DNA from: Strongylocentrotus purpuratus
Taxonomy: Eukaryota > Echinodermata > Echinoidea > Camarodonta > Strongylocentrotidae
Direction of reading: 5' to 3'
Assembly (NCBI RefSeq): GCF_000002235.5
Contig: NW_022145613.1
Span: 2,501 to 66,500, forward strand
DNA length: 64,000 nt
Shown: piece after piece, positions 35,768 through 47,625 of the stretch
How the letters are laid out: every line of letters starts with the position of its first letter
Position numbering within the stretch: position 1 is the stretch's first letter
Notes under the pieces: generated by a model
Told to the model about the DNA's origin: nothing
Database searches by the model: none
The model's input: the letters and a program-made list of their open reading frames with translations, nothing else
Translations under genes and position numbers: made by a program

Positions 35768-36374
35768 TTTGAAAAATTACAATTTACACAAACTTGGAAG
35801 TTGGATTGGATGTGCAATCCATTACGTTGGCGTTGAAATCGACAGAATCATGAATAGTACGCGTATGACGTACACGTATATGAATATTTATAAGGTCTGC
35901 TGTTGTCTGATCATGCATATTATATGTGGTATCGAGTGCGCCTTGAAAACTTATTATTCCGTTTAGTCTTTAGCTTACAGTCTTTGGTTACAGACATAAA
36001 TGTATAATCAAATATTTTACATTATAGTTATTGGACCATAACCTATGATTGAATCTTTTGTAATAAATAAACATACAAAATTAATTTTTAGAAGAAGAAG
36101 AAGAAAGGGAAGAGATTTTTTTTTTAAATAATTAGCTAGAGCGCCCTTAACCTAATGCATAATTCATAAATCTTCAGTTGCCATCCTACGGTTTAAAATA
36201 TTCGCTGGCGAGTGGGGAAGCAGAACAGACAGCTGCATGGCCGGTGGCCCAATAATTCGACAGGGGGTAGTGGGGGTCGATTTTTTAACTCTATTACGTG
36301 TTATTATTCAAACTCCGCACACCTCTCAATGAGAAGTGCGCTTCGAAATGATAGGGGCTGTGACTGTCAAATAG

Positions 36375-36892
36375 AAGGGGCAAGGGGGGCAAGCGGACAC
36401 TTTTTTTTTGGGGGGGGGGTCTCGAAATTTGAATATTTGCGTTTATCTTCGTTGGGGGGGGGGTAAGGTTACCTTTTTTAGGTTAGCCGTGGGTATAATT
36501 TTTTTTTTTTTTTTTTTTATAATGAACCGAAAAACAAAAAAAAAAGGGAGGTTTTAGATTTTTTTAGGGGGTTTACACACATAAAAATACCAAAGGGGGG
36601 TTTAACCCCCAACCAGGGGCGTACGCAGGGGGGGGGGGGTTTGGGGGGTTCAAACCCCCCCCACCCCCCCCCTTTGGTATTTTTATGTGTGTAAACCCCC
36701 CTAAAAAAACCAAAACCCCCCCCCCCTTTGGGTTTTTTTTTTTTTTTTTTTTTTTTAATTATTAAAAAAAAAAAAAAAAAAAAGGTTAACCTAAAAAAGG
36801 TGACCTTACACCCCCCCCCCCCCCCAACGAAGAAAAATGTCAAATTTTGAAATTTCGAGACCAAAAAAAAAAAAAAAGTGACCGCTTACCAG
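36375..36892. mobile_element. Head-to-head pair of hAT-like fragments
   Basis: From 36613 (CAGGGGCGTACGCAGG) a copy runs right through TTTTTATGTGTGTAAACCCC, a C run and ACCTAAAAAAGGTGACCTTA to AAAAAGTGACCGCTTACC. The stretch 36375-36612 is its inverted counterpart (GCAAGCGGACAC, GGTTACCTTTTTTAGGT, GGTTTACACACATAAAAA). Both are truncated at the outer ends. Together they form a ~500-bp imperfect palindrome. Confidence 0.75.
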
Positions 36893-37734
36893 TTTTCGTT
36901 TTTTTTTAGTGCCAAAGGCCTGCTTTACAAAAGAGCCCTGTACCTACACAGATTTACACACAAACAATAGAATACATTGTAGAAAACAAAGACATTATAT
37001 AAACAACATACCATAAGAGATTGAGAAAATTATATCAAATGAATAATAACAAAAACTAATTAAAAACTAAAACAAACTAAAAAAAACTAGATCAAAATGA
37101 ACATAAGGCCTAAAATATAAAACATTTAAGATATTATGGATACAAAGTAATGACTTGGTAACATTGAGAGAAAGAGGTGCTATGGTAGTTACCTCAATGC
37201 TTGATGTACAATTAAAGATAATCTGAAAGTTGGAGTGAAAACGGATTATTATTAATGATACAAATTGGGAAAAACTGATCTGATCGATTCCTTAATTCTC
37301 CCAGCAATATTTTTACAATTTAATTACATTTTAGGTGAATGAATATATTGGCTCTATGTACCATTCCAGATATGTTGAAAGATTTGTTAAAGCCTGTTTT
37401 AGGTCTTTTTTCATCGGAAAACGTTTGGAAAAACTAAAAATAGTTGTGGGAATTTACTGTAAATCACTGTTATAGGGTGTTACACATGACACCTTCAAAG
37501 AAAACCATAAATATCTATGTGGTTTGAGAATTCTTTTCAGGATTTTTTGCATGTCAGAGGGTTAGTACAGTAGAAGGAATATAATGACTATGGGGGCACC
37601 TTTTAGGGCCCCCAATGCCCCCCCCCCTGGGACATGCCAGACGCCCCATTCCTTACATCGTAATAGATAGCGAATCATGTTGAAAAATTGTTACCTTTCC
37701 AGCGATAGGGTGACCCCTGCTTGCTCCAGGGCGT

Positions 37735-38215
37735 CACTAAATGGTGTGTGGGGTGCGACCCCCCCCCCCCCACCTGACTGACAGGATATCAGTGTCGGTA
37801 AAATTGCGCTGCTGTCGGGAAAAATGAGAAAGGGGGAATGAGAAGGAAAGGAAAAGAAAAAAGGAAAGAGAAAAGAAGAATGAAAGAGGACAAGGAAAAG
37901 AAAGAAAAGGATAAAGAAGCCAAAAAAAAAAAAAATAGACGGGGGGTGAAAGAGAGGAGAGAGGGGCGGCAGGGGCCGGGGTAAGAGACCGAGGGTGGGC
38001 GTATAAGAGAGAGACGGGGATGCATGGATATAGCATATATACTTATGTTGCTGTATCGGGTCCGCTGTGTCGGTATTCTTGCTCGATCCTCGTGTTATAT
38101 ACCAAATCAGACAAGGAATAAGAGTCGAGAACGGTACAACGAATCGTCTTCTTTCTCTAATAATTGAATTAAATGTCAGAGCTTCCGCATTTCGCGCGAG
38201 AGGCCGGGAAACTGA
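37735..38215. mobile_element. hAT-family fragment: purine tract and tandem-repeat unit
   Basis: C run (37759-37770), a ~150-base purine tract (37820-37970), then at about 38108-38215 one copy of the GAGTCGAGAACGGTACAACG unit with a modified GC hairpin (CCGCATTTCGCGCG). A C run (38333-38348) followed by GACGTACGCCCCTG (38371-38384) may be a right terminus of the family. Confidence 0.55.
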
Positions 38216-38809
38216 AAGATAATTTTGCTCCTGGCCCAGGTTTGTAGGGTTTAATTTGTAGACATTGGGACATTGGCATTATTATTTGTGGGTGATTGGT
38301 GGCTAGTTTGTCGGTAATCGGTAGCCTCTATACCCCCCCCCCCCCCCCAACACTGAAAAAAAAAACTCCAAAGACGTACGCCCCTGGCTGGCTCCCGATG
38401 TCTTGCTCGACTGTTCGGTTGGAACCATACAAAACCTTAGACAGGCGCAATCATTATAATGAATATTTATGAACTGGGCGGCGCGCGTTAGGTACTTATT
38501 ATTCATGAGTCTGTCGATTTTTACGCCGACATATTATAAATACCATGCTGCTTCTGCTAGGCGTTCAACCTATGGAATTCATTAGTCATTACCATTAACT
38601 CGAAAGAATCGAATAAATAGATGATTCAGTGGAACAGTGGAACAGTGGAAGCCTTGAACGTACTACTGGTAAGAGGTTAGTATAGAAATTTCTAGATGAG
38701 CTAGTCTTTCTAACAAAACACTAGGCCTAGACCCTAATTTTTACACATCGATATTCTATCAAAAATGCATAGATCTAGATCTAGACTCTAGAGTCTAGGC
38801 GGTAGGCCC

Positions 38810-39640
38810 TACCCTAGGGCTAGGCCCACACATAGGTGCATTACTATCCTGGATCTGTATTAAAAGCTGTGCGATTGATTCTCAACATTTCAAACACAAC
38901 TGTACAAAACTCAACTGATGTCACTCAAAATTGGTATTTAAGCGACGATTAATGACACCTGAATAGCAGTAAAATACAATTTTTTTAACTTTCCGATATT
39001 AGAAAGAATAATTTAAAAATTCAAATTGTGAGTCCCAATGTCAAACTTGCCGATCAGCCGCATCGGTATGATTGTGTGCATCTGTTTGTTATGAGTGTAT
39101 TGACTATTCATGTATTCAAATGCTGCCTATTAACACGTAGTGCAGTACTAGAGCTCAATACGCATTGGCATTGACTCTCTGTGCTTTGCTGGAGTGCCTA
39201 GACCTAGATCTAGGGCTATACACACATAGGAGCATCACTATCCTGGCTGCGTAGTAAAACTAAAAGCTGTGCTTTTGATTCTCAACATTTCAAACACCAC
39301 TGTACAAAACTCAACTGATTTCACTCAAAATCGGTACTTTAGTGACAATTGATGTCACCTAAATAGCAGTAAATACATTTTTTCAACTTACTGATGTTAA
39401 AAAGAATAATTTAAAAATTCAAAAAATGTTAAAAAGAATAATTTAAAAATTCAAATTGTAAGTCTAGTGTCAAACTTTGCTTACAGCTGCATCGACATGA
39501 TTGTGTACAGTCTATGGAATATTTTGTGGTGTGTATATTTGTGTATGGGTCTAATAATACCTGGCTCACAGCATGTACGCAGTGCTAGAGGTCAATACGC
39601 ATTAGCATTGACTCTCTATGCTTTGCTGGAGTGGGGCTAT
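38810..39640. repeat. Diverged ~395-bp tandem duplication
   Basis: The two copies (about 38810-39205 and 39206-39640) share ACTATCCTGG, AAAAGCTGTGC, TTGATTCTCAACATTTCAAA, AATAGCAGTAAA, CAATACGCATT and GACTCTCT.TGCTTTGCTGG. The second copy has an extra internal repeat of AAAAAGAATAATTTAAAAAT. Neither holds a coding frame with recognisable homology. Confidence 0.85.
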
Positions 39641-40064
39641 ACTTCTATAGGCGGCCAAGGCCGGGCTACAACGCTGAATATCTGGATGTGTACGATGCAG
39701 GGCCCTACTGGGCGTAAACGCATCGGTAGAGAGAGAGGGCGTGGGGGTACTTAGAAGGCTCTGTCAATGGCCTTCCTGAATGTGCTGGTTGATGTGGAAT
39801 TTATGGTGTTTTTATCCAAATGGTTACATTCAATGATGGTAGATTGGAAGAATGAGCTCCTGTAGTTTTCAGTTTGTGCTCTGAATATATTCTTGACTTT
39901 TGTATCACACGAAAACAAAGCCATACAATATTATTATTATTATTTATATCCATTAATTATCATAAGAAAGTTGCATTAGAAGTGTAGATCTACACAACAA
40001 GAAAAATAATAGTTCACTATAAAAGACGTTTCCTGCAAACTACATCAGAATAGTTCATTTTTTA

Positions 40065-40192
40065 TTTGTGATGTCACGCATAGTCCCTTTTTTCCCTAGG
40101 GAAAAAGTGAACTAGGTCTATGCGTTTGTTATTGCTGACATCACGCATAATTTCCTTTTTCCCTAGGGAAAAAGTGAACTATGCGTTTTCCC
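40065..40192. repeat. Duplicated palindromic module
   Basis: The module 'gtcacgcatagtccc' plus palindrome TTTTTTCCCTAGGGAAAAAG plus TGAACTA plus 'tatgcgtt' occurs twice, at about 40072-40125 and 40139-40188. TGATGTCACGCAT/TGACATCACGCAT is CRE-like in appearance only. It abuts the hAT-like terminus at 40201. Confidence 0.75.
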
Positions 40193-40837
40193 AGCGAGCG
40201 CAGGCGCGGATCCAGGGGGGGGCCGAGCGGGCCATGGCCCCCCCCCCCCCCCCCCCCCGCAAAAAAAAAAGAAGGAAAGAAGGGAAAGGGAAAGAGGAGA
40301 GAAAGGGAAACAAGAAGAGGAAGAAGAAAAGAAAAGAGGAAGAAGTAGATCGGGGGGGGGGGGGGGCAAAAGGACTTGCCTCCCAGGCTGTTGCCCCCCC
40401 CCCCCCCAATCAAAAAATAAAAAAGAGAAGGAAGGGAAGGGGGAAAAAAAGGAAAAGAGGAGATACAAGAAAGGAAAAAGGAGAAAGAAGAAAAGAAAAA
40501 AGGGGATAACGACACAACAAATCGTCTTCTTTCTCGAATGATTTAATGAAACGTAAGCTTCCGCTTAGCGCGGGAGGTGGAAAAATCAATTCAGACAAGG
40601 ATTATTTTTTGGGAACGGTACAACAAATCGTCTTCTTTCTCTAATAATTTATTGAAATGTCAAAGCTTCCGCGTTTCGCGGAGGAGGGAGGGGGAAACTC
40701 GCCCCTCCCTGCACCCTCCCACCCCCAATTACGTCACTGCTAGTCACCATTACGAACCAATATTTGGCTCGCATAATTTCAATTTTTGCCCCCCCCCCCC
40801 CCCTAAGAAATCCTGGATCCGCGCCTGATGTATATAC

Positions 40838-41340
40838 AACGGCAACAGTTTCAATATAAAATGTAAGTTCTTCTTACTTAAATCATTGGTCTGGAAACAA
40901 TTATTTGCCCATTGTTGTATATTGTATTACATTTTCACTGACAATGAATTCACATTGTAAAGCAAATTTTCAAGTTTCCCAGGCTTATTTAGGAGAACAG
41001 AAGATTGATATTGTTTAGTTGTACGATAACATCACTCAGTTTGATTTGATTTGATTGGAGATATATCTCATTAAAAACAGAGTAAAGGCTATACAGTTTC
41101 AAACAAACCTACACCATTAAACTTCAAGCTCACTCACACATGATTTATTGCGACACTTTCAAGGCTACTTGCTATTTCAAGTTCATGTATATACAAAGGG
41201 CAACAGCTTCAATATTAAACGTAATTAAATAAATGGTCTGGAAAATGTTAATGCCCATTGTTGTATAGTATACAACATTTTCCATAACGATGAATAAACA
41301 TTGTATAATGCAATTTCAGGAAAACCATACTTGTCATTAC
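40838..41340. repeat. Diverged direct repeat
   Basis: 'tatacaacggcaacagtttc' near 40832 and 'tatacaaagggcaacagctt' near 41189 begin two diverged copies that share 'tggtctgga', 'tgcccattgttgtata' and 'acaatg/cgatgaat.aacattgta'. Spacing is about 355 bp. Noncoding. Confidence 0.6.
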
Positions 41341-42749
41341 TGTTATATTTGTTATATGATACTAAAGCAAATCGTTTCGCTTATCGATAAGATAAATCAA
41401 TGTGAAGTACGTGTCAAATAATGAAATCATTACGTGCTATTTTTAACCGGACTAGACATTTGAAACGTATAAAAAATGTATACACTATTGACAGCAAGCA
41501 AGTTTTTTAAACAAAGAATTCAGAAATTGAACAACATTGCACATTTTAGTCTTGATCTTAGGTTGATCATCTAGTATATAAGTATTCTCGTGTATATAAT
41601 TTGTAAGGTTCTGGAATCATCAAAATGATTAGAAATTTTGCCAAATCTTGGCAAAGTTACAAGCACTGTACACAGAATGATGTATATGGGACTACACGAG
41701 CACACGGCGAAAAAAAAAAAAAAAACCCGATTTTTACGTATTTTATGTCATATTTAGAATATGAAGGCATTTGAAGAGCCATGCTTTTCTGGGAACATGT
41801 TTAATCTGATGTTCTTCCACCCTTGTATAATAACAATGATAACGCTCACAAATTATTTTTTACCTTTTCCCAGAACTCAACCTTCTCTTTAAGTCTTCCA
41901 TATAAATATAAATTTAAAAGAAGGTCAATAATCATCATGAAAACACCACTTTCGTAAGATTGACACATCAATATATATTGTGCACACATGTAACAATGTG
42001 ATAATATTTTTTCTTGGGGGGGGGGGGGAACGGGAGGAGGGCAATCCAAAAAGGGACTGATATGTGAACATTAATATTGATAGGTCGCTTCACAAAAGGG
42101 GCATACATAGTCCTTTTTTGTGGATAGTTTTTTGAGCAAAACACAAAATAGGTGGAAGGACGGGGTACACGTCTTCCTTCAATTTTCTGAGGGGATCGTC
42201 CCCATGGATAATTTGAAAAAGTGCACACCAACAAAATGTATAGCAAATACTGTCTAAAGACTGCAACACGCTTTAAGGCTCTGGTGGGCCCAAGAGTACA
42301 GCGTTTAGACTAATGCTAAAAGCTTCTCGCTCGGTCGCTACGCTCCTTCGCATAATATACTAAAAATATACAAGTAAATATTGAAGAAAATATGTATTCT
42401 GTTGGTATCAAGTATGTACAAATTACACTGTATGTTAACAACATTAAAAGTTATAGAAATAGATCAGTGTTCCAAAAATGAATATTCAGCTTGCTCTTTT
42501 AAGAAGTCCCTTCCTGCTCAGTCAAACTAAAATTTACCTAGTAAATATTTACAACCCTTCGGACTGCACACTAGATATCGGCAAAGTAAAAGTGAAGCGT
42601 GAAAAAAGTATATTGCTTGTTTTTATGCTGTAGTTTTGCTATAGAATGTAATTTTGTAACACAACAAAACTTCAAAAACCTGTGAGGGGTTTACATATAA
42701 GACTTATCATACAGCTTTATGGGGTAGTCCCTTCCGTCACCTCCGCCTC

Positions 42750-45013
42750 TTTCACTGGCGTACTGACGGATGGGGGGGGGGGGGGCAGTAACCCCCCATA
42801 CAATTTAAACATGGGTTATTTTTAATTTGATACCAGTGATTTACAAGAGTATTGCTAAAATGGCAGTATTTTTCCATGAGCTCCCGGGGGCTCTACCCCC
42901 TGGAACCCACCAAGGGCCCTAAGGCGGCCCCTGTTTGCTCATCTTGCCGTAATTAAATGCCTAAAGTCCTTGAGCTTTCGGGGGCTCTGCCCTCTGGACT
43001 CAACCAAGGGGCCTAAGGCGGGTCCCTAGATGCGTAATTTGGTGCCTAAAAGCCCTTCCGTTATGTATTTCTTATGTATTTCTTTGTCTTTCTTTCTCCA
43101 TATCCTCTGCACTCTCCTAATGTATTTTTTTTGTTTTCCCTTTTCTATTACCTTCTCTTCACTTGGTATACGTGCTTGCACATGTACTATATATGGCTAA
43201 ACAGTTTTGTAAAAAAAAATATGCGCAAACAGTCAAGGAGTAAGAAGAAGGCAAAAAGAGAACAAAGACGGCATCCATGGAAGCCATGTGAGAGTGTCCA
43301 CTTTTTACGCTTTTACTTTCACCCTTGCATTCTTTCCTGAATCAGAGTTTTCTCACACCTTGTAGACTCGTGCAGGTTATGATCTTGTGTGTGTGTGTGT
43401 GTGTGTGCGCTCTCACCTCAGCATTCTTGTGGGGTTTTATGTGCGCTTCACATACCCCTTGTGAGGCATTTTTACTTTGTGGGGTATTTTTTCAGGACCC
43501 CACAGAGTAAAGTCTTTCAAATGACTGTATATTCGGTGTCCTATGCCCTGCGGGGCATTAGAAGTGGTACCCCATAAATGACTTTTTGTGAGCGTGTGCT
43601 AAAACTTGCACACTTTTTTATGGTAACATCGTAAGCACACCGCCGGGTTGTTATCGCCAGGTTGTACATACCCCACTAGTAGGGGACCACAAGGTATATC
43701 TGGAACGCACAGAAATACCCCACAATCAGGTGCCCCACAAAGGCCCTGATGTGAGAATTATGAGATACAATGTAAAAGGAAATGAGAGAATAATGGTCGC
43801 GTAGCTTAAATCAAAGTTTCCCATTGCAGTCCTCCCTTTTTGGATATTTTTGCATTATGTTTTTGTAAGAGGTATAGCGCCAGAAGAAAGAAGAGGAAGA
43901 AGAAAAGAAACGGGTGAAGAAGGAGATTGGGGGGGGGGGGCGAAAGGGCCTTGCCTCCCAGGCTGTTGCACCCCCCCCCCCCCCTAAAATAAAAAAAATA
44001 AGAGAGAAGGAAGGAAAGGGAAAGGGTAAGAGGAGATAAAGGGAAGGAAAAAGAAGAAAAGAAAAGAAAGGGGATATCATTTGCAATTTTCCCGCCGGTG
44101 GATCGAGGAGGGGCAAAAGGCCCTTACCTCCCCCCGCCCCCGTTATAACAAAGAGAGAAAGAAGGAAAAGGGAAAGAGGAGAGCTAAAAAGGAACAAAAA
44201 AAGGGGAAGAGAACGGGAGATCAGTTCCGGTTAATCCCGCCAACAACTTGTGGATCGGGGTGGGGGCCGAAAGACCCTTGCCCCCCCCCCCCCCCCCCTC
44301 GGCAAACCTGAAGGAGGAGAGAAAGGGAAAGAAGAAAAAAGAGAAAGAAGAAAAAAGAGAAAGAAGAAAAGGGGGGCACTGGCGTACTGAAAGGGGGGGG
44401 GCTTGGGGGAATTCAAATTCAAACGTGGTTTATTTCTAATTCCATAACGGTGGCTTACAAATAATGCTGAATTCTTTCCGAGATTTTTCCTCATTTTTTA
44501 GTAAATTATACTTTTGTATGCGTTTGTTGGAAAATGACAAATTCCTAAATTTACAGCCAGGCAAGAAATATGATTCTTGAGAAAAGTTGGGGCCCGGGGA
44601 TCGGCTGGAATCGCAAGCCTCGAGCTCCCCCGCCCCCCCCCCCCCCCCCCCTCCACTTTTTTTTTAAAAGGTATAGTAAAGAGAAATAGAAATAAAGAGA
44701 GCAAGAAAGAAAGAATAGTTAACTAGCTGCTCATCTGACCGAAATTAAACGCCTAAAAACTCCTGAGCTTTCGGGGTTCCGTCCCTTGCACCCCGCCTAG
44801 GGCCCTGGACTCCCCTGGATGCTAATCTGACGGAAATGTAATGCCTAAAACCCCTGTTTTCTGGGGGCTTCGCCCGCTGGACCTCACGCCAATTAGTGTC
44901 CTGCCAGTGTCACAAATAAGGTATAAAAATATGTTTATCTGACCGTAATCAAATGCCTAAAACCCCTGAGCTTCTCGGGTCGAACAAGGTATCAAAATTT
45001 GTTTATCTGACCG
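42750..45013. repeat. Repeated 'CACTGGCGTACTGA' units and purine tracts
   Basis: Two copies start CACTGGCGTACTGA (42756 and 44379). Each has a G run, then 'ggttatttttaattt/ggtttatttctaatt' and 'gattta/ggctta caa' and, further on, blocks of 'gagctttcggggg' + 'ctggac' + 'gcctaaa' (42870-43060, 44740-45000). Purine tracts (43880-44080, 44150-44370) lie between. A (GT)n tract is at 43387-43408. No gene is supported. Confidence 0.55.
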
Positions 45014-46404
45014 CAGGCGCGTAGCCAGGGGGGGGGGGGGTAGAAAAAAAATAGAGAGGAGAGGAAAGGAAGAGGACGTAGGGAGAAAAAGGAGCAGACA
45101 AAAAACATCTTTGAAATTCAGACAAGAATTAAGAGTAGAGTACGGTACAACGAATCGTCTTCTATCTCTAATAATTTAATGAAACGTCAAAGCTTCCGCG
45201 CTTCGCGGAGGGGGGGGGGACTGAATTAAGACAAGGATTAAGAGTATAGAGAACGATACAACGAATCGTCTTCTATCTCTAATAATTTAATGAAACGTCA
45301 AAGCTTCCGCGCTTCGCGGAGGGGGGGGGGCTGAATTAAGACAAGGATTAAGAGTCGAGAACGATACAACGAATCGTTTTCTTTCTCCAATGATTTAATG
45401 AAACGTAAAAGCTTCCACGCTTCGCGCGAGACGGGGAGGGGGGGGGGAGAGGCTGAATTAAGACAAGGATTAAGAGTCGAGAACGGTACAACGAATCGTT
45501 TTCTTTCGTCAATGATTTAATGAAACGTAAAAGTTTCCGCGCTTTGCACGGGAGGGGAAAATTGCATTCAAACAAGGATAATTTTCGAGAACGCTATAAC
45601 GAATCGTCTTCTTTCAATAATAGTTTAATGAAACGTCAAAGCTTCCGCGCTGCGCGGAGGGTGGGGGGGGGGCTGAATTAAGAGAAGGATTAAGAGTCGA
45701 GGACGGTACAACGAATTGTCTTCTTTCTCTAATACTTTAATGAAACGTCATATATAGCTTCCGCGCTTTGCAGAGGAGGGAGGGGGAAACTCGCCCCTCC
45801 CTACACCCCCTGCATTACGTCACTGCTGGTCACCATTACGTACCAATATTTGGCTCGCATAATTTCAAATTTGGGCCCCCCCCCCCCCTAAGAAATCCTG
45901 GATCCGCGCCTGAGCGAGCGTACAGGATTTTCAATGCCTCCGCACGGGCAACTCCCGTGGTGTCACGGCGCTTAAGCCATATGCAATTTAAGCTGTGCGG
46001 TAACTGCACTACACTAATGCAATAGCGCCAACTAAACATATTTACATCTTTCAATGTTTCATTTGAGCCACTCAATTTTCTTTTATTTCTTTTCGATCTG
46101 AATGTAAGATGTGAATGTGAGTATAAGGTTCATGTTATTACAGAAGTTGTCAAGGAATAAAACAGATGGAAGGGGATATAAAACAAATATAAAATGACTC
46201 ATTTTCGGAACAAGCTAAAACTATTCGCTCTCAGGAACCTCATGAGTACTTTTCTCCTGATTTATTGCACCACTTGGAAGCCTTATATAGATAATAATGT
46301 TTAATAATTAATATTGTCTAACACAAATCTTGAGAAACATAACATGCAAACTTCTTCAGATTACCGTTTTAGAGCCCCAGTGTGCCACTTGCTCCCTCTA
46401 TACA

Positions 46405-47375
46405 TGAGTCAAAAATAAAGTTTACACCTAGAAAATTGCAAATTATTAAAAAAATCCTCGATAAACATTAAACTGTTCTATGTCGTATGAGAGAGTGTTT
46501 TATCCCAAATCATTTGGTACCATTTTTGTGTGGTATGTGTTCATGCTTGGATGAACAGGAGACATTGTTTGCGAGAGTGCAAAAATCAACTTGCGCCAAA
46601 GTTGCCTAGATCTATGTGATGTTTGAATAAAACAATTGGGATTTGGGTATTAATTCGGTCTTTGCAGATCTAAATAACACCCCTAACAAAATTAATCATG
46701 CCACACATTTCAAATATCAAATATCAACAAACATTTTTGCGCGTGTGTGTGGGTGTGTGTAACTTTGCCCTTTGCAAAAAACATATGCAATGCATTTCAT
46801 TTGATACATTCAATCCATGCTGCTCCTATTCTACTTTCATATTCACATCTATATTCATAATCATACCTGAATTTATTCATGTGATTCAGAATTGTATTTA
46901 AAATTCTTGCTATGTATAAGTCGTATAACTGTCTTGTCATGTTTTGTGCTGAAAGCCGGAGGACCGTACCTGGTCATAGACTTTTTCTTATAAAGTCTTG
47001 ACGCCCTTCTGGCTTTCAGCACACGACACCATGTTTTTGTCTTATGTTTTATGTATTACATGTTATACCAATGGAAAACAAATTTCTGTATTATATTATG
47101 GACAACAAAATCTTGAATCTTGAATCTTGAATTCTCTCACTCCGCTAATCCCAACATTATACATACTGAAGGCATCACTTTGGCGCAAGTCGATTTTTGC
47201 ACTCTCGCAAACAATGCCATCTGTTCATCCAAGCGTGAACACATACCACACAAAAATGGTACCAAATGATTTGGGATAAAACACTCTTTCATAAGATGTA
47301 AAATAATTTACTGTTCATAGATGATTTTAAAAATAATTAGCAATTCTCTAGGTGTAAACTTTTTTTTTTACTCAC
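46405..47375. mobile_element. Long inverted-repeat element upstream of METTL15
   Basis: Arms of about 200 bases: 46405-46610 and 47170-47375, matching through GTTTACACCTAG, TTTTATCCCAAATCATTTGG, TACCATTTTTGTGTGGTATG, TGTTCA.GCTTGGATGAACAG and ACTCTCGCAAACAATG. Between them lies about 560 bp holding a smaller hairpin (GTGCTGAAAGCC at about 46947, GGCTTTCAGCAC at about 47012) and a LINE-like tail ATCTTGAATCTTGAATCTTG (about 47109-47128). It ends about 250 bp before the METTL15 start codon. Confidence 0.8.
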
Positions 47376-47625
47376 ACGGTATAGAAAACAATGCCTAATC
47401 GGTGACCATTGGTCCCCCATTATCCTCTTTTTCTTATGTTCATTGAGAGCTCAGTTGATGAGATAGCCACCTGTGTGGTCTAATCCCTCCTAGCCATACT
47501 AGTACAGACTGGCTTTAAATCATCTGTCCAGATACACAACGTCTGGATATAAATAAATTAAACTGTCATATTACCATAAAAAAGAAAGTTTATTTGTTTT
47601 TATTTGTATCCCTTGAACTTTAAAG

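Larger units (their letters stand above)
40201..45912 (+). mobile_element. Possible 5.7-kb composite hAT-like unit with matching 8-bp flanks
   Basis: The left terminus CAGGCGCGGATCCAGG at 40201 and right terminus CCTGGATCCGCGCCTG at 45912 are an exact inverted pair, and AGCGAGCG flanks both (40193-40200 and 45913-45920). Inside, a second right-end copy ends at 40827 (about 40700-40827 is near-identical to 45775-45912) and a second left-end-like motif starts at 45014 (CAGGCGCGTAGCCAGG). The flanks of the inner ends do not match the outer ones. Tandem ~100-bp units lie at 40510-40690 (2) and 45110-45780 (about 7). The middle holds low-copy sequence plus repeats starting CACTGGCGTACTGA at 42756 and 44379. 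No transposase is seen. Confidence 0.55.
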
